Assembly (NCBI GenBank): GCA_002493945.1
Contig: DLAL01000059.1
Location: 1 to 12,908 of the forward strand
Length of the DNA: 12,908 nucleotides
Direction of reading: 5' to 3'
Source: Porphyromonadaceae bacterium UBA7048
Lineage (GTDB): Bacteria > Bacteroidota > Bacteroidia > Bacteroidales > Muribaculaceae
Shown: positions 1 to 6,719 of the stretch, in pieces
Numbering within the stretch: the first letter of the stretch is position 1
How the letters are laid out: each line of letters starts with the position of its first letter
Translations under genes and position numbers: made by a program
The notes under the pieces: generated by a model
Databases searched by the model: none
What the model was told of the DNA's origin: nothing
What the model saw: the letters and a program-made list of their open reading frames with translations, nothing else

Positions 1-2
1 CC

Positions 3-1187
3 AATTATCCGTTTGTGCGCAAGTACGTTCCGATAGAGCGAGTGGCCGAGCTGAATCTGTCGGACATCAACCGCTCATGGCTGCCCGGAGTCACCGTGTA
101 CGGCCAGGGCACGGTTCAGAATGTCGTGCCCTCGTTCCCGGCTGCGCTCACCGATATGCTCGCACAGATGGGGCACGACTTCCGCGGGCTGGGCAAGCTG
201 CAGTATAAGGTCGGAGTCGACCTCAGCCAGACCATCTGGGACGGCGGTCAGTCGAAATCTTCGCGAAAGGTGGAGCGACTCTCTGCCGAGGCGCGCAGAG
301 CAGCGGTCGACGTGGATATGTATGCGCTGCGCGGACGTGTCGAGGACCTGTATTTCGGCATTCTCCTGCTCGACGAGCAGATAGCCCAGGCCACGCTGAC
401 ACGCGGACTGCTTGCTGCAAACCTCGACAAGCTGCGCGCCATGCTGGCCTGCGGCACCGCCATGCAGGCCGACGTGGACATGGTGGAGGCTCAGATGCTT
501 GCCACAGACCAGCAGATAACCGCTGCCGGAAGTTCGGTGAAGGCATACCGCACATCGCTGGCTCTGTTCACCGGCCTCGACATGCAGGACTCCGAACTGG
601 AGCGTCCCGAGGCGCAGATGCCGTCGACGCTCGAGTCGGCGCGTCCAGAACTCGGCCTCTTCGACGCGCAGATAAAGCTGTCTCAGGCCCGGCAGGGCGC
701 CGTCCGCTCGTCGGTCATGCCGCGCGTGGGACTGTTCGCCCAGGCGTACTACGGCTATCCCGGTATCGACTACTTCAGGAGCATGCGTTCGCGCGACATG
801 ACCTTCAACGTATTGGCCGGCGTGAAGGTATCGTGGTCGCTCAGTCCGCTCTATACGCGCAAGAACCGCCTTGCCGCCCTCGCTGCCGAAGCCGGGCGGA
901 CGGAGGCCGACCGCGATGTATTCCTCTTCAACAGCCGCATGCTCTCCGACTCGCAGCTTGAGGCTGTAGAGGGGCTCCGCAAAGTGATGGCCGACGACGG
1001 CCGCATCGTAAGACTGCGCCGTAGTATCAGGATGGCTGCCGAGGCTCAGCTTGACAATGGCATCATCGACATCAACGCCCTGCTGGCGAAAATCACTGAC
1101 GAGAATATGGCCGAACTGACCGCACGCTACCACGAAATAGAACTCCTCAAGACCATCTGCCAACTCCGCACAACCCTTAACAGATAA
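3..1187 (+). CDS. TolC-family outer-membrane efflux protein, 5' truncated by window edge
   Basis: This is the outer-membrane channel of a tripartite exporter, which would carry substrate from the periplasmic adaptor out of the cell. The frame is already open at base 3 (residues NYPFVRKY), so the real start and signal peptide lie upstream; the GTG at 15 is internal. The visible part of about 394 residues has the TolC/OEP layout of long alternating helices and short strands. Near the start is the SQTIWDGG-type strand, followed by the helix with ALRGRVEDLYFGILLLDEQI, then a second repeat whose strand segment reads VLAGVKVSWSLSPLY. It ends in TAA, six bases before the adaptor gene, so the two are almost certainly co-transcribed. 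In Bacteroidota such OEPs commonly sit first in HlyD/ABC operons. Family assignment is firm; the substrate is unknown. Confidence 0.88.
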   Translation, partial: NYPFVRKYVPIERVAELNLSDINRSWLPGVTVYGQGTVQNVVPSFPAALTDMLAQMGHDFRGLGKLQYKVGVDLSQTIWDGGQSKSSRKVERLSAEARRAAVDVDMYALRGRVEDLYFGILLLDEQIAQATLTRGLLAANLDKLRAMLACGTAMQADVDMVEAQMLATDQQITAAGSSVKAYRTSLALFTGLDMQDSELERPEAQMPSTLESARPELGLFDAQIKLSQARQGAVRSSVMPRVGLFAQAYYGYPGIDYFRSMRSRDMTFNVLAGVKVSWSLSPLYTRKNRLAALAAEAGRTEADRDVFLFNSRMLSDSQLEAVEGLRKVMADDGRIVRLRRSIRMAAEAQLDNGIIDINALLAKITDENMAELTARYHEIELLKTICQLRTTLNR

Positions 1188-1193
1188 CCCGAG

Positions 1194-2081
1194 ATGAAAC
1201 GCTATATCTATATTGTATGTGCCGCCGGGCTCCTTACGGCCTGCGACCGCACTCCGGCCTACGATGCCACAGGCATATTCGAGGCCACCACTGTCACGGT
1301 CTCGGCAGAGACCGCCGGCAAGATTCTCGCTCTTGACGTGGACGAGGGCGACACCGTCAGCGCCGGGCAGCGCACGGCTGTCATCGACACGGCCTTGCTC
1401 GTGCTGCAGCGCCGCCAGCTGGGCAGTCAGAAATCCGCCACGGAGAGTTCGTCGCCCGATGTCAGCGCGCAGGTGGCAGCCCTGCGCCAGCAGATAGCGC
1501 ATCAGGAGCACGAGTGCCGCCGCTTCGAGAGTCTGCTTGCCGCCAACGCCACCACCCGCAAGGCCGTGGACGACGCGCAGGCTCAGCTCCGCATACTCCG
1601 CGGACAGCTCGAGGCCATGCTCTCGACCCTGGGCAAGAACCGCAGCTCCCTCGCCGACAATGCCGGCGCACTCGGATGGCAGCAGGAGCAGATCGACGAG
1701 CAGTTGCGCAAGAGTGTCATCACCGCGCCCGCTGACGGTACGGTGCTCGTCAAGTTCGCCGAGGCAGGGGAGTACGCCGTGCCCGGAAAGCCGCTCTACA
1801 AGATGGCCGACCTCGACAGGATATATCTCCGAAGCTACTTCACGGCATCGCAGCTCGCCGATATCAGGCTCGGACAGGAAGTGACGGTCATCGCAGACTT
1901 CGGAGGCGACAAGCTCTTCGAGTATCCGGGGCGCATCACATGGATAGCCGAGGAGAGTGAGTTCACGCCCAAGTCGATTCAGACCTCTGACAGCCGTGCC
2001 AATCTGGTGTATGCTGTCAAGATAGCGGTCGAGAATGACGGGCGTCTCAAGCTCGGTCAGTACGGAGAGGTGCGTCTATGA
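1194..2081 (+). CDS. HlyD/YbhG-like periplasmic adaptor (membrane fusion) lipoprotein
   Basis: This adaptor links the inner-membrane ABC transporter to the TolC-type channel. It has 295 residues. The N-terminus is a lipoprotein signal with lipobox LLTA-C (Cys17), so the protein is probably lipid-anchored rather than held by a transmembrane helix. Residues 29-66 form the first half of the biotinyl-lipoyl-like domain (ETAGKILALDVDEGDTV). Roughly residues 68-178 are an alpha-helical hairpin rich in Gln, Glu, Ala and Leu. The second lipoyl half follows at KSVITAPADGTVL, and then a beta-barrel domain. The segment FTPKSIQTSDSRANLVYAVK resembles the matching stretch of E. coli YbhG and related adaptors. 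The start ATG lies six bases after the channel gene, and the stop overlaps the next gene's start (ATGA), which suggests translational coupling to the ATPase. Family is firm; the YbhG relationship is a judgement from motif and gene order. Confidence 0.9.
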   Translation: MKRYIYIVCAAGLLTACDRTPAYDATGIFEATTVTVSAETAGKILALDVDEGDTVSAGQRTAVIDTALLVLQRRQLGSQKSATESSSPDVSAQVAALRQQIAHQEHECRRFESLLAANATTRKAVDDAQAQLRILRGQLEAMLSTLGKNRSSLADNAGALGWQQEQIDEQLRKSVITAPADGTVLVKFAEAGEYAVPGKPLYKMADLDRIYLRSYFTASQLADIRLGQEVTVIADFGGDKLFEYPGRITWIAEESEFTPKSIQTSDSRANLVYAVKIAVENDGRLKLGQYGEVRL

Positions 2082-2995
2082 GCGGCTGTGCCATACAGGT
2101 CAGGGATGTGTCGAAGAGCTACGGCAGCGTGAAGGCTCTCGACGGCGTGTCGCTTGACGTGCGCCCCGGCGAGATGTTCGGTCTTATCGGCCCCGATGGC
2201 GCGGGCAAGAGTTCGCTGTACCGTATTGTAGCCACCCTGCAGCATCCCGACGCAGGCTCGGTGGCGGTCGACGGACTCGACGTCGCGTCCGCGTACAGGC
2301 AGGTGCGCGACATCATCGGATACATGCCCGAGCGATTCTCGCTCTATCCTTACCTCACCGTCAGGGAGAATCTCGAATTCTTCGCTTCGCTTTTCGGCGT
2401 GAGCGTGCAGTCGGGCTACGACCTGATAGCGCCGATATTCTCGCAGCTCGAGCGCTTCCCCGACCGCCGTGCCGGAGCGCTGTCGGGCGGCATGAAGCAG
2501 AAACTCGCCCTCAGTTGCGCGCTGATACATCGTCCGCGGATTCTCCTGCTCGACGAGCCCACCACCGGGGTTGATGCCGTCTCGCGGAGCGAGTTCTGGG
2601 ACATGCTGGCCACTCTCCGCACTCAGGGCATCACCATCATGGTGTCGACCTCGTATATGGACGAGGCGCGGCTGTGCGACCGCATAGCCCTCATCCACAA
2701 CGGCCGCATACTCGACACCGACACGCCTGCGAGGCTCGTGGCGTCGCTCGACGAGCGTCTCTTCGATGCGTCGGCCGGCGACATGTACGCCCTGCTGTCG
2801 CAGCTGCGCGGCTATCCCGGCGTGACTGACTGCTACACCTTCGGCGCCACGCTCCATGTGGTGGCCGATGCTTCGTTCGACCCTGTCGCCGCGACAGCCG
2901 CTCTGACAGCCCGGGGGCTGAGCTGCGTCAGCATCACGCCGGCGCATGGCGATATCGAGGATCTATTCATCAAACTAATGGGTCATGAATCATGA
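2078..2995 (+). CDS. ABC transporter ATPase, first of a split YbhF-like pair (NBD1)
   Basis: This cytoplasmic nucleotide-binding subunit powers export through the downstream ABC-2 permeases. It has 305 residues. Walker A is GPDGAGKS (38-45), the signature is LSGGMKQK (from 135), and Walker B is ILLLDEPTTGVD (from 155) with catalytic Glu160. The switch (H-loop) position reads MVSTSYMDEA, so Ser192 replaces the usual His. Substitution there is also known in the first ATPase half of YbhF/RbbA-type proteins. After about residue 225 comes an extra C-terminal domain (TDCYTFGATLHVV and onward), as in YbhF and drug-export ATPases. The start overlaps the adaptor stop and the stop overlaps the next ATPase start, both as ATGA. 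The intact signature with an altered H-loop implies that it supplies the signature to the competent ATP site and the Walker motifs to the weak one (inference). Confidence 0.92.
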   Translation: MSGCAIQVRDVSKSYGSVKALDGVSLDVRPGEMFGLIGPDGAGKSSLYRIVATLQHPDAGSVAVDGLDVASAYRQVRDIIGYMPERFSLYPYLTVRENLEFFASLFGVSVQSGYDLIAPIFSQLERFPDRRAGALSGGMKQKLALSCALIHRPRILLLDEPTTGVDAVSRSEFWDMLATLRTQGITIMVSTSYMDEARLCDRIALIHNGRILDTDTPARLVASLDERLFDASAGDMYALLSQLRGYPGVTDCYTFGATLHVVADASFDPVAATAALTARGLSCVSITPAHGDIEDLFIKLMGHES

Positions 2996-3735
2996 ACGAT
3001 GATAAAGTAATATCCGTCGACGGGCTCACCAAGCGCTTCGGCTCGTTCACAGCGGTGGACAGCATATCGTTCGATGTGTCGAAGGGTGAGATATTCGGAT
3101 TTCTCGGCGCGAACGGCGCAGGGAAGACCACGGCCATGCGGATGCTCTGCGGCCTGAGTCGTCCCACGGCAGGCCGCGGCAGCGTGGCCGGATTCGACAT
3201 AGCCACGCAGGCCGAGGACATCAAGCGTCATATCGGCTATATGAGTCAGAAATTCTCGCTGTACGAAGAACTGACTGTCCGGGAGAACGTGCGGCTCTTC
3301 AGCACCATCTACGGACTCTCCGACCGCGAGACCGCCGAGCGGGCAGCCATTATGTTCGACCGGCTTGAGATGACCTCCATGCGCGACACTCTCGTGAGCG
3401 ACATCCCCACGGGGTGGAAGCAGAAGCTGGCGTTCAGCGTCGCCACCATCCACCGTCCGGCCGTGGTGTTCCTCGACGAACCTACCGGTGGCGTGGACCC
3501 GCTGACGCGCCGCAAGTTCTGGGAACTCATCTACCGGGCATCATCCGAAGGCATGACCGTCTTCGTCACCACCCACTATCTTGACGAGGCGGAGTACTGC
3601 CACCGCATATCCATCATGGTGGACGGCCGCATCAAGGCCCTCGATACTCCCGCCGCGCTGAAGAAGGAATATGGCTGCCGGACTATGGACGAAGTGTTCC
3701 GCTCCGTGGCCGGGGGAGCTGTCCGCGGTCAATGA
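2992..3735 (+). CDS. ABC transporter ATPase, second of a split YbhF-like pair (NBD2)
   Basis: This is the partner nucleotide-binding subunit, 247 residues long. Walker A is GANGAGKT (39-46). Walker B is VVFLDEPTGGVDP (from 158) with Glu163. The H-loop is canonical, with His195 in FVTTHYLDEAEYC. The signature is not LSGGQ: the sequence reads DIPTGWKQKLAF (from 137), which matches the altered signature of second ATPase halves in the YbhF/RbbA group. It lacks the long C-terminal extension of the preceding ATPase. It follows that gene with a 4-base ATGA overlap, which favours equal amounts of the two subunits and a heterodimer equivalent to the fused E. coli YbhF. Its stop (TGA at 3733-3735) abuts the permease gene. 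Assignment is firm; heterodimer formation is inferred. Confidence 0.92.
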   Translation: MNDDKVISVDGLTKRFGSFTAVDSISFDVSKGEIFGFLGANGAGKTTAMRMLCGLSRPTAGRGSVAGFDIATQAEDIKRHIGYMSQKFSLYEELTVRENVRLFSTIYGLSDRETAERAAIMFDRLEMTSMRDTLVSDIPTGWKQKLAFSVATIHRPAVVFLDEPTGGVDPLTRRKFWELIYRASSEGMTVFVTTHYLDEAEYCHRISIMVDGRIKALDTPAALKKEYGCRTMDEVFRSVAGGAVRGQ

Positions 3736-3750
3736 CATCACACATACCCG

Positions 3751-3755
3751 AAGGA
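3751..3755 (+). promoter_or_regulatory. Shine-Dalgarno-like AAGGA deciding the first permease start
   Basis: AAGGA lies three bases before the ATG at 3759 in a genome where such sites are otherwise weak. It favours that ATG over the in-frame ATG at 3732, which overlaps the previous stop. The protein from 3759 (MILSSIIRKEM) also aligns better with the usual short cytoplasmic start of ABC-2 permeases (two hydrophobic residues, then RKE). A start at 3732 remains possible because the operon uses ATGA overlaps elsewhere. Confidence 0.5.
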
Positions 3756-3758
3756 ATC

Positions 3759-4811
3759 ATGATACTCAGCTCAATCATACGCAAGGAAATGCTCCACCTG
3801 CGCCGCGACCCGCAGACGCTGCTGGTGACCGTATTCATGCCCGTGGTGCTTCTGCTCCTCTTCGGCTTCGCCATATCCACCGAGGTCAACGACGTGAAGG
3901 TGGCCGTGGTGGTCGACACCCATACCGACCGCACCCGCGACATCTGCATGCGGCTGCAGACCAATCCGTACTTCACTTTCGTCGGCGAGGCACCTCACGC
4001 CGACATCGACCGGCTGCTCCGCACGTCGGAGGCTGATGCCGTGGTGGTGCTGCACACCGATGCCGGCGAACTGAGCACGCAGATAGTGGCCGACGGCTCG
4101 AACACCACACTTGCCCAGTCGGCTCAGGCGTACATACGGAGTGTGGTCAGCGGCGAGGACGCCGCGTCGTCGCCGATAGTGTCGCGCGTGCTGTACAATC
4201 CGCAGCTGAAGAGCTCGTACAACTTCGTGCCCGGCATCCTCGGCATGATATTCATCCTCATCTGCGCCATCATGACGTCGGTCTCTATCGTCAGCGAGCG
4301 GCAGTCGGGCACCATGGACCTGCTGCTGGTGTCGCCCGTGCGGCCTCACACCATCATTCTCGGCAAGCTCATCCCGTACTTTCTGCTGTCATGCGTCATC
4401 CTTGCTGCCATGCTGCTCATCAGCTACACGGCCCTCGGACTGCCGTTCTCGGCCGGTGTGGTAAATGTCGTGGCCATCTCCCTGCTCTACATAGTTCTCG
4501 CCCTGTCCGTGGGGCTGCTCGTGTCGACTCTCGTACGCACCGAGGTGTCCGCGCTGATAGTGTCGGCGATAGCCTTCATGATTCCCGTGCTGATGCTTTC
4601 GGGTATGATTTTCCCTGTCGACAACATGCCCCGGGCGTTGCAGTGGTTCTCCGCCATAGTTCCGGCCCGGTGGTACATATCGGCCATGCGCAAAATCATG
4701 ATACAGCAGCTGCCGCTGGCGTCGGTGTGGACCGAGGTGTCCATTCTGGCAGGCATGACGGTGCTGATGCTCGTCCTGGCCATACGCAAGTTCAAGAATT
4801 CCACTAACTGA
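3759..4811 (+). CDS. ABC-2 type permease, YbhS/YbhR-like (first permease)
   Basis: This is an inner-membrane subunit of the exporter. From the ATG at 3759 it has 350 residues (359 if started at 3732). The layout is that of the ABC-2 class. A short basic N-terminus (RKEMLHLRRDP) leads into one membrane helix at about 20-40, then a large external domain to about residue 153. That domain begins EVNDVKVAVVVDTHTDRTRD, the typical start in drug-export permeases. About five membrane helices follow. The first of these leads into VSERQSGTMDLLLVSPV, the cytoplasmic coupling region. LMLSGMIFPVDNMPRALQWF is the conserved ABC-2 motif near the C-terminus. It should pair with the second permease to form the pore. 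The gene is intact. Substrate cannot be told from sequence; E. coli relatives have been tied to drug tolerance and cation export. Confidence 0.9.
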   Translation: MILSSIIRKEMLHLRRDPQTLLVTVFMPVVLLLLFGFAISTEVNDVKVAVVVDTHTDRTRDICMRLQTNPYFTFVGEAPHADIDRLLRTSEADAVVVLHTDAGELSTQIVADGSNTTLAQSAQAYIRSVVSGEDAASSPIVSRVLYNPQLKSSYNFVPGILGMIFILICAIMTSVSIVSERQSGTMDLLLVSPVRPHTIILGKLIPYFLLSCVILAAMLLISYTALGLPFSAGVVNVVAISLLYIVLALSVGLLVSTLVRTEVSALIVSAIAFMIPVLMLSGMIFPVDNMPRALQWFSAIVPARWYISAMRKIMIQQLPLASVWTEVSILAGMTVLMLVLAIRKFKNSTN

Positions 4812-4827
4812 AAAAGACGATTCCGCG

Positions 4828-5933
4828 ATGAATTTCAGAATATTGAAGGCTCTTCTCCGCAAGGAGGTCATCATGATGCGGCGTAATCCGTTCATCCCCC
4901 GTGTGCTTCTGGTGTTGCCTCTGATGGTGATGCTCGTGATACCGCTGGTGGCCAATATGGATGTGAAGAACGTCGGCGTGGCCGTGGTCGACAATGACCG
5001 TACGGAGCTGTCGCGCCGCATAGCGTCCGACATGAACGCCTCCGGCTCGATGACAGTGTCGGTCGTCGTGTCCACCTACGCCGAAGCGATGGACTGCATC
5101 GAGCGCGGCGACGTCGATGTCATCGTCGACATCCCTGTGCACTTCACACGCGATTTCGCCGCCGGGGATGCCCTTATGGACGTGTCGGCCAACGGCGTCA
5201 ATGCCACCAAGGGAATGCTCGGCTCACAGTATGCAGTGCAGTCGATAGCGTCCACTCTGAGACGCTATGCCGAAGCGCAGGGCATCAGTCAGCCGGCTGA
5301 CCGCACCAGTGTCATTTATAAATATAATCCGACGCTCGACTTCCGCAACTATATGATTCCGGCGCTGATGGTCATGCTGCTCATCATCATATGCGGCTTC
5401 CTCCCGGCCATCAATCTGGTGCAGGAGAAGCAGACCGGAACCATCGAGGCAATGAACGTCACGCCCGTCGGAAAGTTCACCTTCGTCCTGTCGAAACTTA
5501 TCCCTTACTGGGTGGCAGGACTCGTGGTGGTCACCATAGGCATGATAATAGGGCGGCTCGTTTACGGCCTTGTGCCGCAGGGCTCTGTCGGCGCCATCTA
5601 TCTGGCCCGTTCCTTTTCAGTCTCGTCATGTCGGGGCTCGGAGTGGCCATCTCGAACCGCGCCACCACCATCCTGCAGAGCATCTTCCTGATGTTCGCCT
5701 TCATCATGGTCTTCCAGCTCATGAGCGGCCTCTTCACGCCGATAAGCTCGATGCCTCAGTGGGCGCAGTACGTGACCTACGCCGTTCCGCCGCGCTACTT
5801 CATCGAGATAATGCGCTCGGTCTACCTCAAAGGCTCGGGCATGACGGAACTCGTGCCCCAGTATCTCGCACTCGCGGCCATCGCCGCCCTTGTCCTCTCC
5901 GTCGCCGCCGCAACCTACCGCAAGCAGGCGTAG
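4828..5933 (+). pseudogene. ABC-2 type permease (second permease), disrupted by a one-base frameshift
   Basis: This should be the second pore-forming subunit. The first frame runs from ATG 4828 and is clearly coding through about residue 259 (PQGSVGAIYL, ending at 5604). It then continues as an out-of-family tail (ARSFSVSSCRGSEW) and stops at TGA 5689-5691. The expected remainder (PFLFSLVMSGLGVAIS, then LMSGLFTPISSMPQWAQYV) is intact in another frame from 5607 to the TAG at 5931-5933. Adding one base near 5605-5608 (CTGGCCCG) would rejoin the halves into about 368 residues, the family's normal size and close to the neighbouring permease. As given, helices after the third and the conserved SGLFTP motif are lost. 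No canonical slippery heptamer (X XXY YYZ) lies in frame, so programmed shifting is not favoured. A recent mutation or a base-call error in the G/C run are both possible. The upstream permease gene ends 16 bases before this start. Confidence 0.87.
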
Positions 5934-5949
5934 GGCATTCGTGCGGAGG

Positions 5950-6297
5950 CTAATTGGATGCCTGCAGATGGACTACGCTGCTCATGGAGCGGTTGATGAA
6001 GTCGTTTATGGTAGTGCCGGCGGCTGCGGCAGCCATGGCAATCGCTGCATGCAGTTCGGATGACATTCTTAGATTGAATTTGCCGCTATAAGGTTTTGCT
6101 GGCGCTATGCCTCGCTCCTGACAGCTGACGAGATAATCATCTATCGCGCCTTCGAAATCCTGTTGTATTTCTTCTACTGACTCACCTTCATAGGATATCA
6201 GGGTGCCGTGAAGTCCCTGCACCTGTCCGAAGAGGCATCCGTCTTCAGAACTATACTCGACCGAACCGGTGTAGCCTTTATATTTCAAGTATCCCAT
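5950..6297 (-). CDS. hicB: HicB-type antitoxin
   Basis: This is the antitoxin of a type II toxin-antitoxin pair, which would bind and block the HicA mRNA interferase and repress its own operon. It has 115 residues. Residues 1-60 form the partial RNase-H-like HicB fold, starting YKGYTGSVEYSSEDGCLFGQ and continuing with the acidic helix SVEEIQQDFEGAIDDYL. From about residue 72, GKFNLRMSSELHAAIAM and TTINDFINRSM form a ribbon-helix-helix DNA-binding domain typical of HicB repressors. It follows the toxin gene with two bases between stop and start, so translation is probably coupled. It ends in TAG only 16 bases from the convergent permease stop. Base composition is less GC-rich than the neighbours, which suggests acquisition by transfer. 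Confidence 0.9.
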   Translation of the reverse strand: MGYLKYKGYTGSVEYSSEDGCLFGQVQGLHGTLISYEGESVEEIQQDFEGAIDDYLVSCQERGIAPAKPYSGKFNLRMSSELHAAIAMAAAAAGTTINDFINRSMSSVVHLQASN

Positions 6298-6299
6298 AA

Positions 6300-6551
6300 T
6301 TATATGAGTTTTAGTGTTTTCAATTCGTTTATAATCTGTCGTATCTGATAAGGTTTGAGCAAATTGTTCGGATGGGGTTTATGCAATAATATCGTGTACG
6401 CATCTTTGGCAAACTCTACGCGCGAACCGGATGTTTTGCCTTTGGAGCGTTCTTCAAAGCCAAGGTAGCATAGTAAAGTCCTCATTTCATCGTATGTGAA
6501 ATCTTTGGGACCCGACAGAAGCCTCGCGATTAATTTCTCTTTTTTGCTCAT
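6300..6551 (-). CDS. hicA: HicA-type mRNA interferase toxin
   Basis: This small toxin has 83 residues and a double-stranded-RNA-binding-like fold. HicA enzymes cleave mRNA and stall growth until HicB neutralises them. Visible features are the N-terminal helix SKKEKLIARLLSG, then FTYDEMRTLLCYLGF, GKTSGSRVEF and ILLHKPHP, and a C-terminal helix KPYQIRQIINELKTL. In many HicA proteins the catalytic His falls in a G-S-H motif; here that place is Arg44 (G42-S43-R44), and the nearest histidines are His57 and His60 in HKPHP. GSR forms are common in this branch. I chose the ATG at 6551, preceded by AAAAGGA. The longer open frame to 6617 would begin upstream of the promoter's -7 element, so its extra 22 residues cannot be made from this promoter. 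The gene precedes hicB by two bases. Confidence 0.88.
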   Translation of the reverse strand: MSKKEKLIARLLSGPKDFTYDEMRTLLCYLGFEERSKGKTSGSRVEFAKDAYTILLHKPHPNNLLKPYQIRQIINELKTLKLI

Positions 6552-6555
6552 TCCT

Positions 6556-6578
6556 TTTGTGCGATTTGATGGCACAAA
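6556..6578. promoter_or_regulatory. Inverted repeat over the hicAB -7 element, candidate HicB operator
   Basis: TTTGTGC (6556-6562) and GCACAAA (6572-6578) are perfect inverted copies separated by nine bases. The outer arm covers half of the hicAB -7 element and the inner arm lies in the leader. HicB with a ribbon-helix-helix domain normally binds such repeats to autoregulate, so this is the natural operator. Binding itself is inferred. Confidence 0.5.
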
Positions 6579-6606
6579 GGTAACACGTATTTTCTGTATA
6601 ACCAAA
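6575..6606 (-). promoter_or_regulatory. Bacteroidota-type promoter of hicA-hicB
   Basis: On the minus strand, TTTG (6606-6603) and TACCTTTG (6582-6575, matching TAnnTTTG) are 20 bases apart, the spacing of the Bacteroidota primary sigma-factor promoter. Transcription should start near 6568, giving a leader of about 17 bases before the hicA ATG at 6551. The -7 element overlaps an inverted repeat listed separately. Confidence 0.7.
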
Positions 6607-6646
6607 TTTAGTACCACAAAGTTGGATGCACCACTTCCCTTTTTTC

Positions 6647-6677
6647 TTGAAATCTCGACGAAATTTCGTACCTTTGC
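6647..6677 (+). promoter_or_regulatory. Bacteroidota-type promoter of the dxr operon
   Basis: TTG (6647-6649) and TACCTTTGC (6669-6677) are separated by 19 bases, matching the -33/-7 consensus. The start site should be near 6683, giving a leader of about 36 bases before the GTG of dxr. The leader contains a small GGCC-TTTAC-GGCC hairpin (6688-6700). It is arranged back to back with the hicAB promoter; the two -33 elements are 40 bases apart. Confidence 0.7.
6658..6669. promoter_or_regulatory. Perfect 12-bp palindrome in the dxr promoter spacer
   Basis: ACGAAATTTCGT is fully self-complementary and lies between the -33 and -7 elements, ending on the first base of the -7 element. The position is that of a repressor operator. 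No regulator is recognisable in the window apart from HicB, so its ligand is unknown; chance occurrence in AT-richer intergenic DNA is possible. Confidence 0.4.
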
Positions 6678-6719
6678 AAGGAAAACCGGCCTTTACGGCC
6701 ATTTTATCACCTTGCAACA

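Noticed and set aside
75..1511. 478-codon minus-strand frame opposite the TolC and adaptor genes
   Set aside because: It has the same codon-register effect and no family resemblance, and it is opposite two clear exporter genes. Similar shadows at 2057-2947, 10661-11350 and 11648-12472 were dismissed for the same reason.
5605..5620. Programmed -1 frameshifting in the second permease
   Set aside because: The in-frame codons GCC CGT TCC TTT TCA contain no X XXY YYZ slippery heptamer and I see no strong downstream stem. A simple indel is the more economical explanation.
6552..6617. Longer hicA start giving 22 extra N-terminal residues
   Set aside because: The extension spans the promoter's -7 element and start site, and the extra residues do not look like HicA. 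The ATG at 6551 has AAAAGGA before it.
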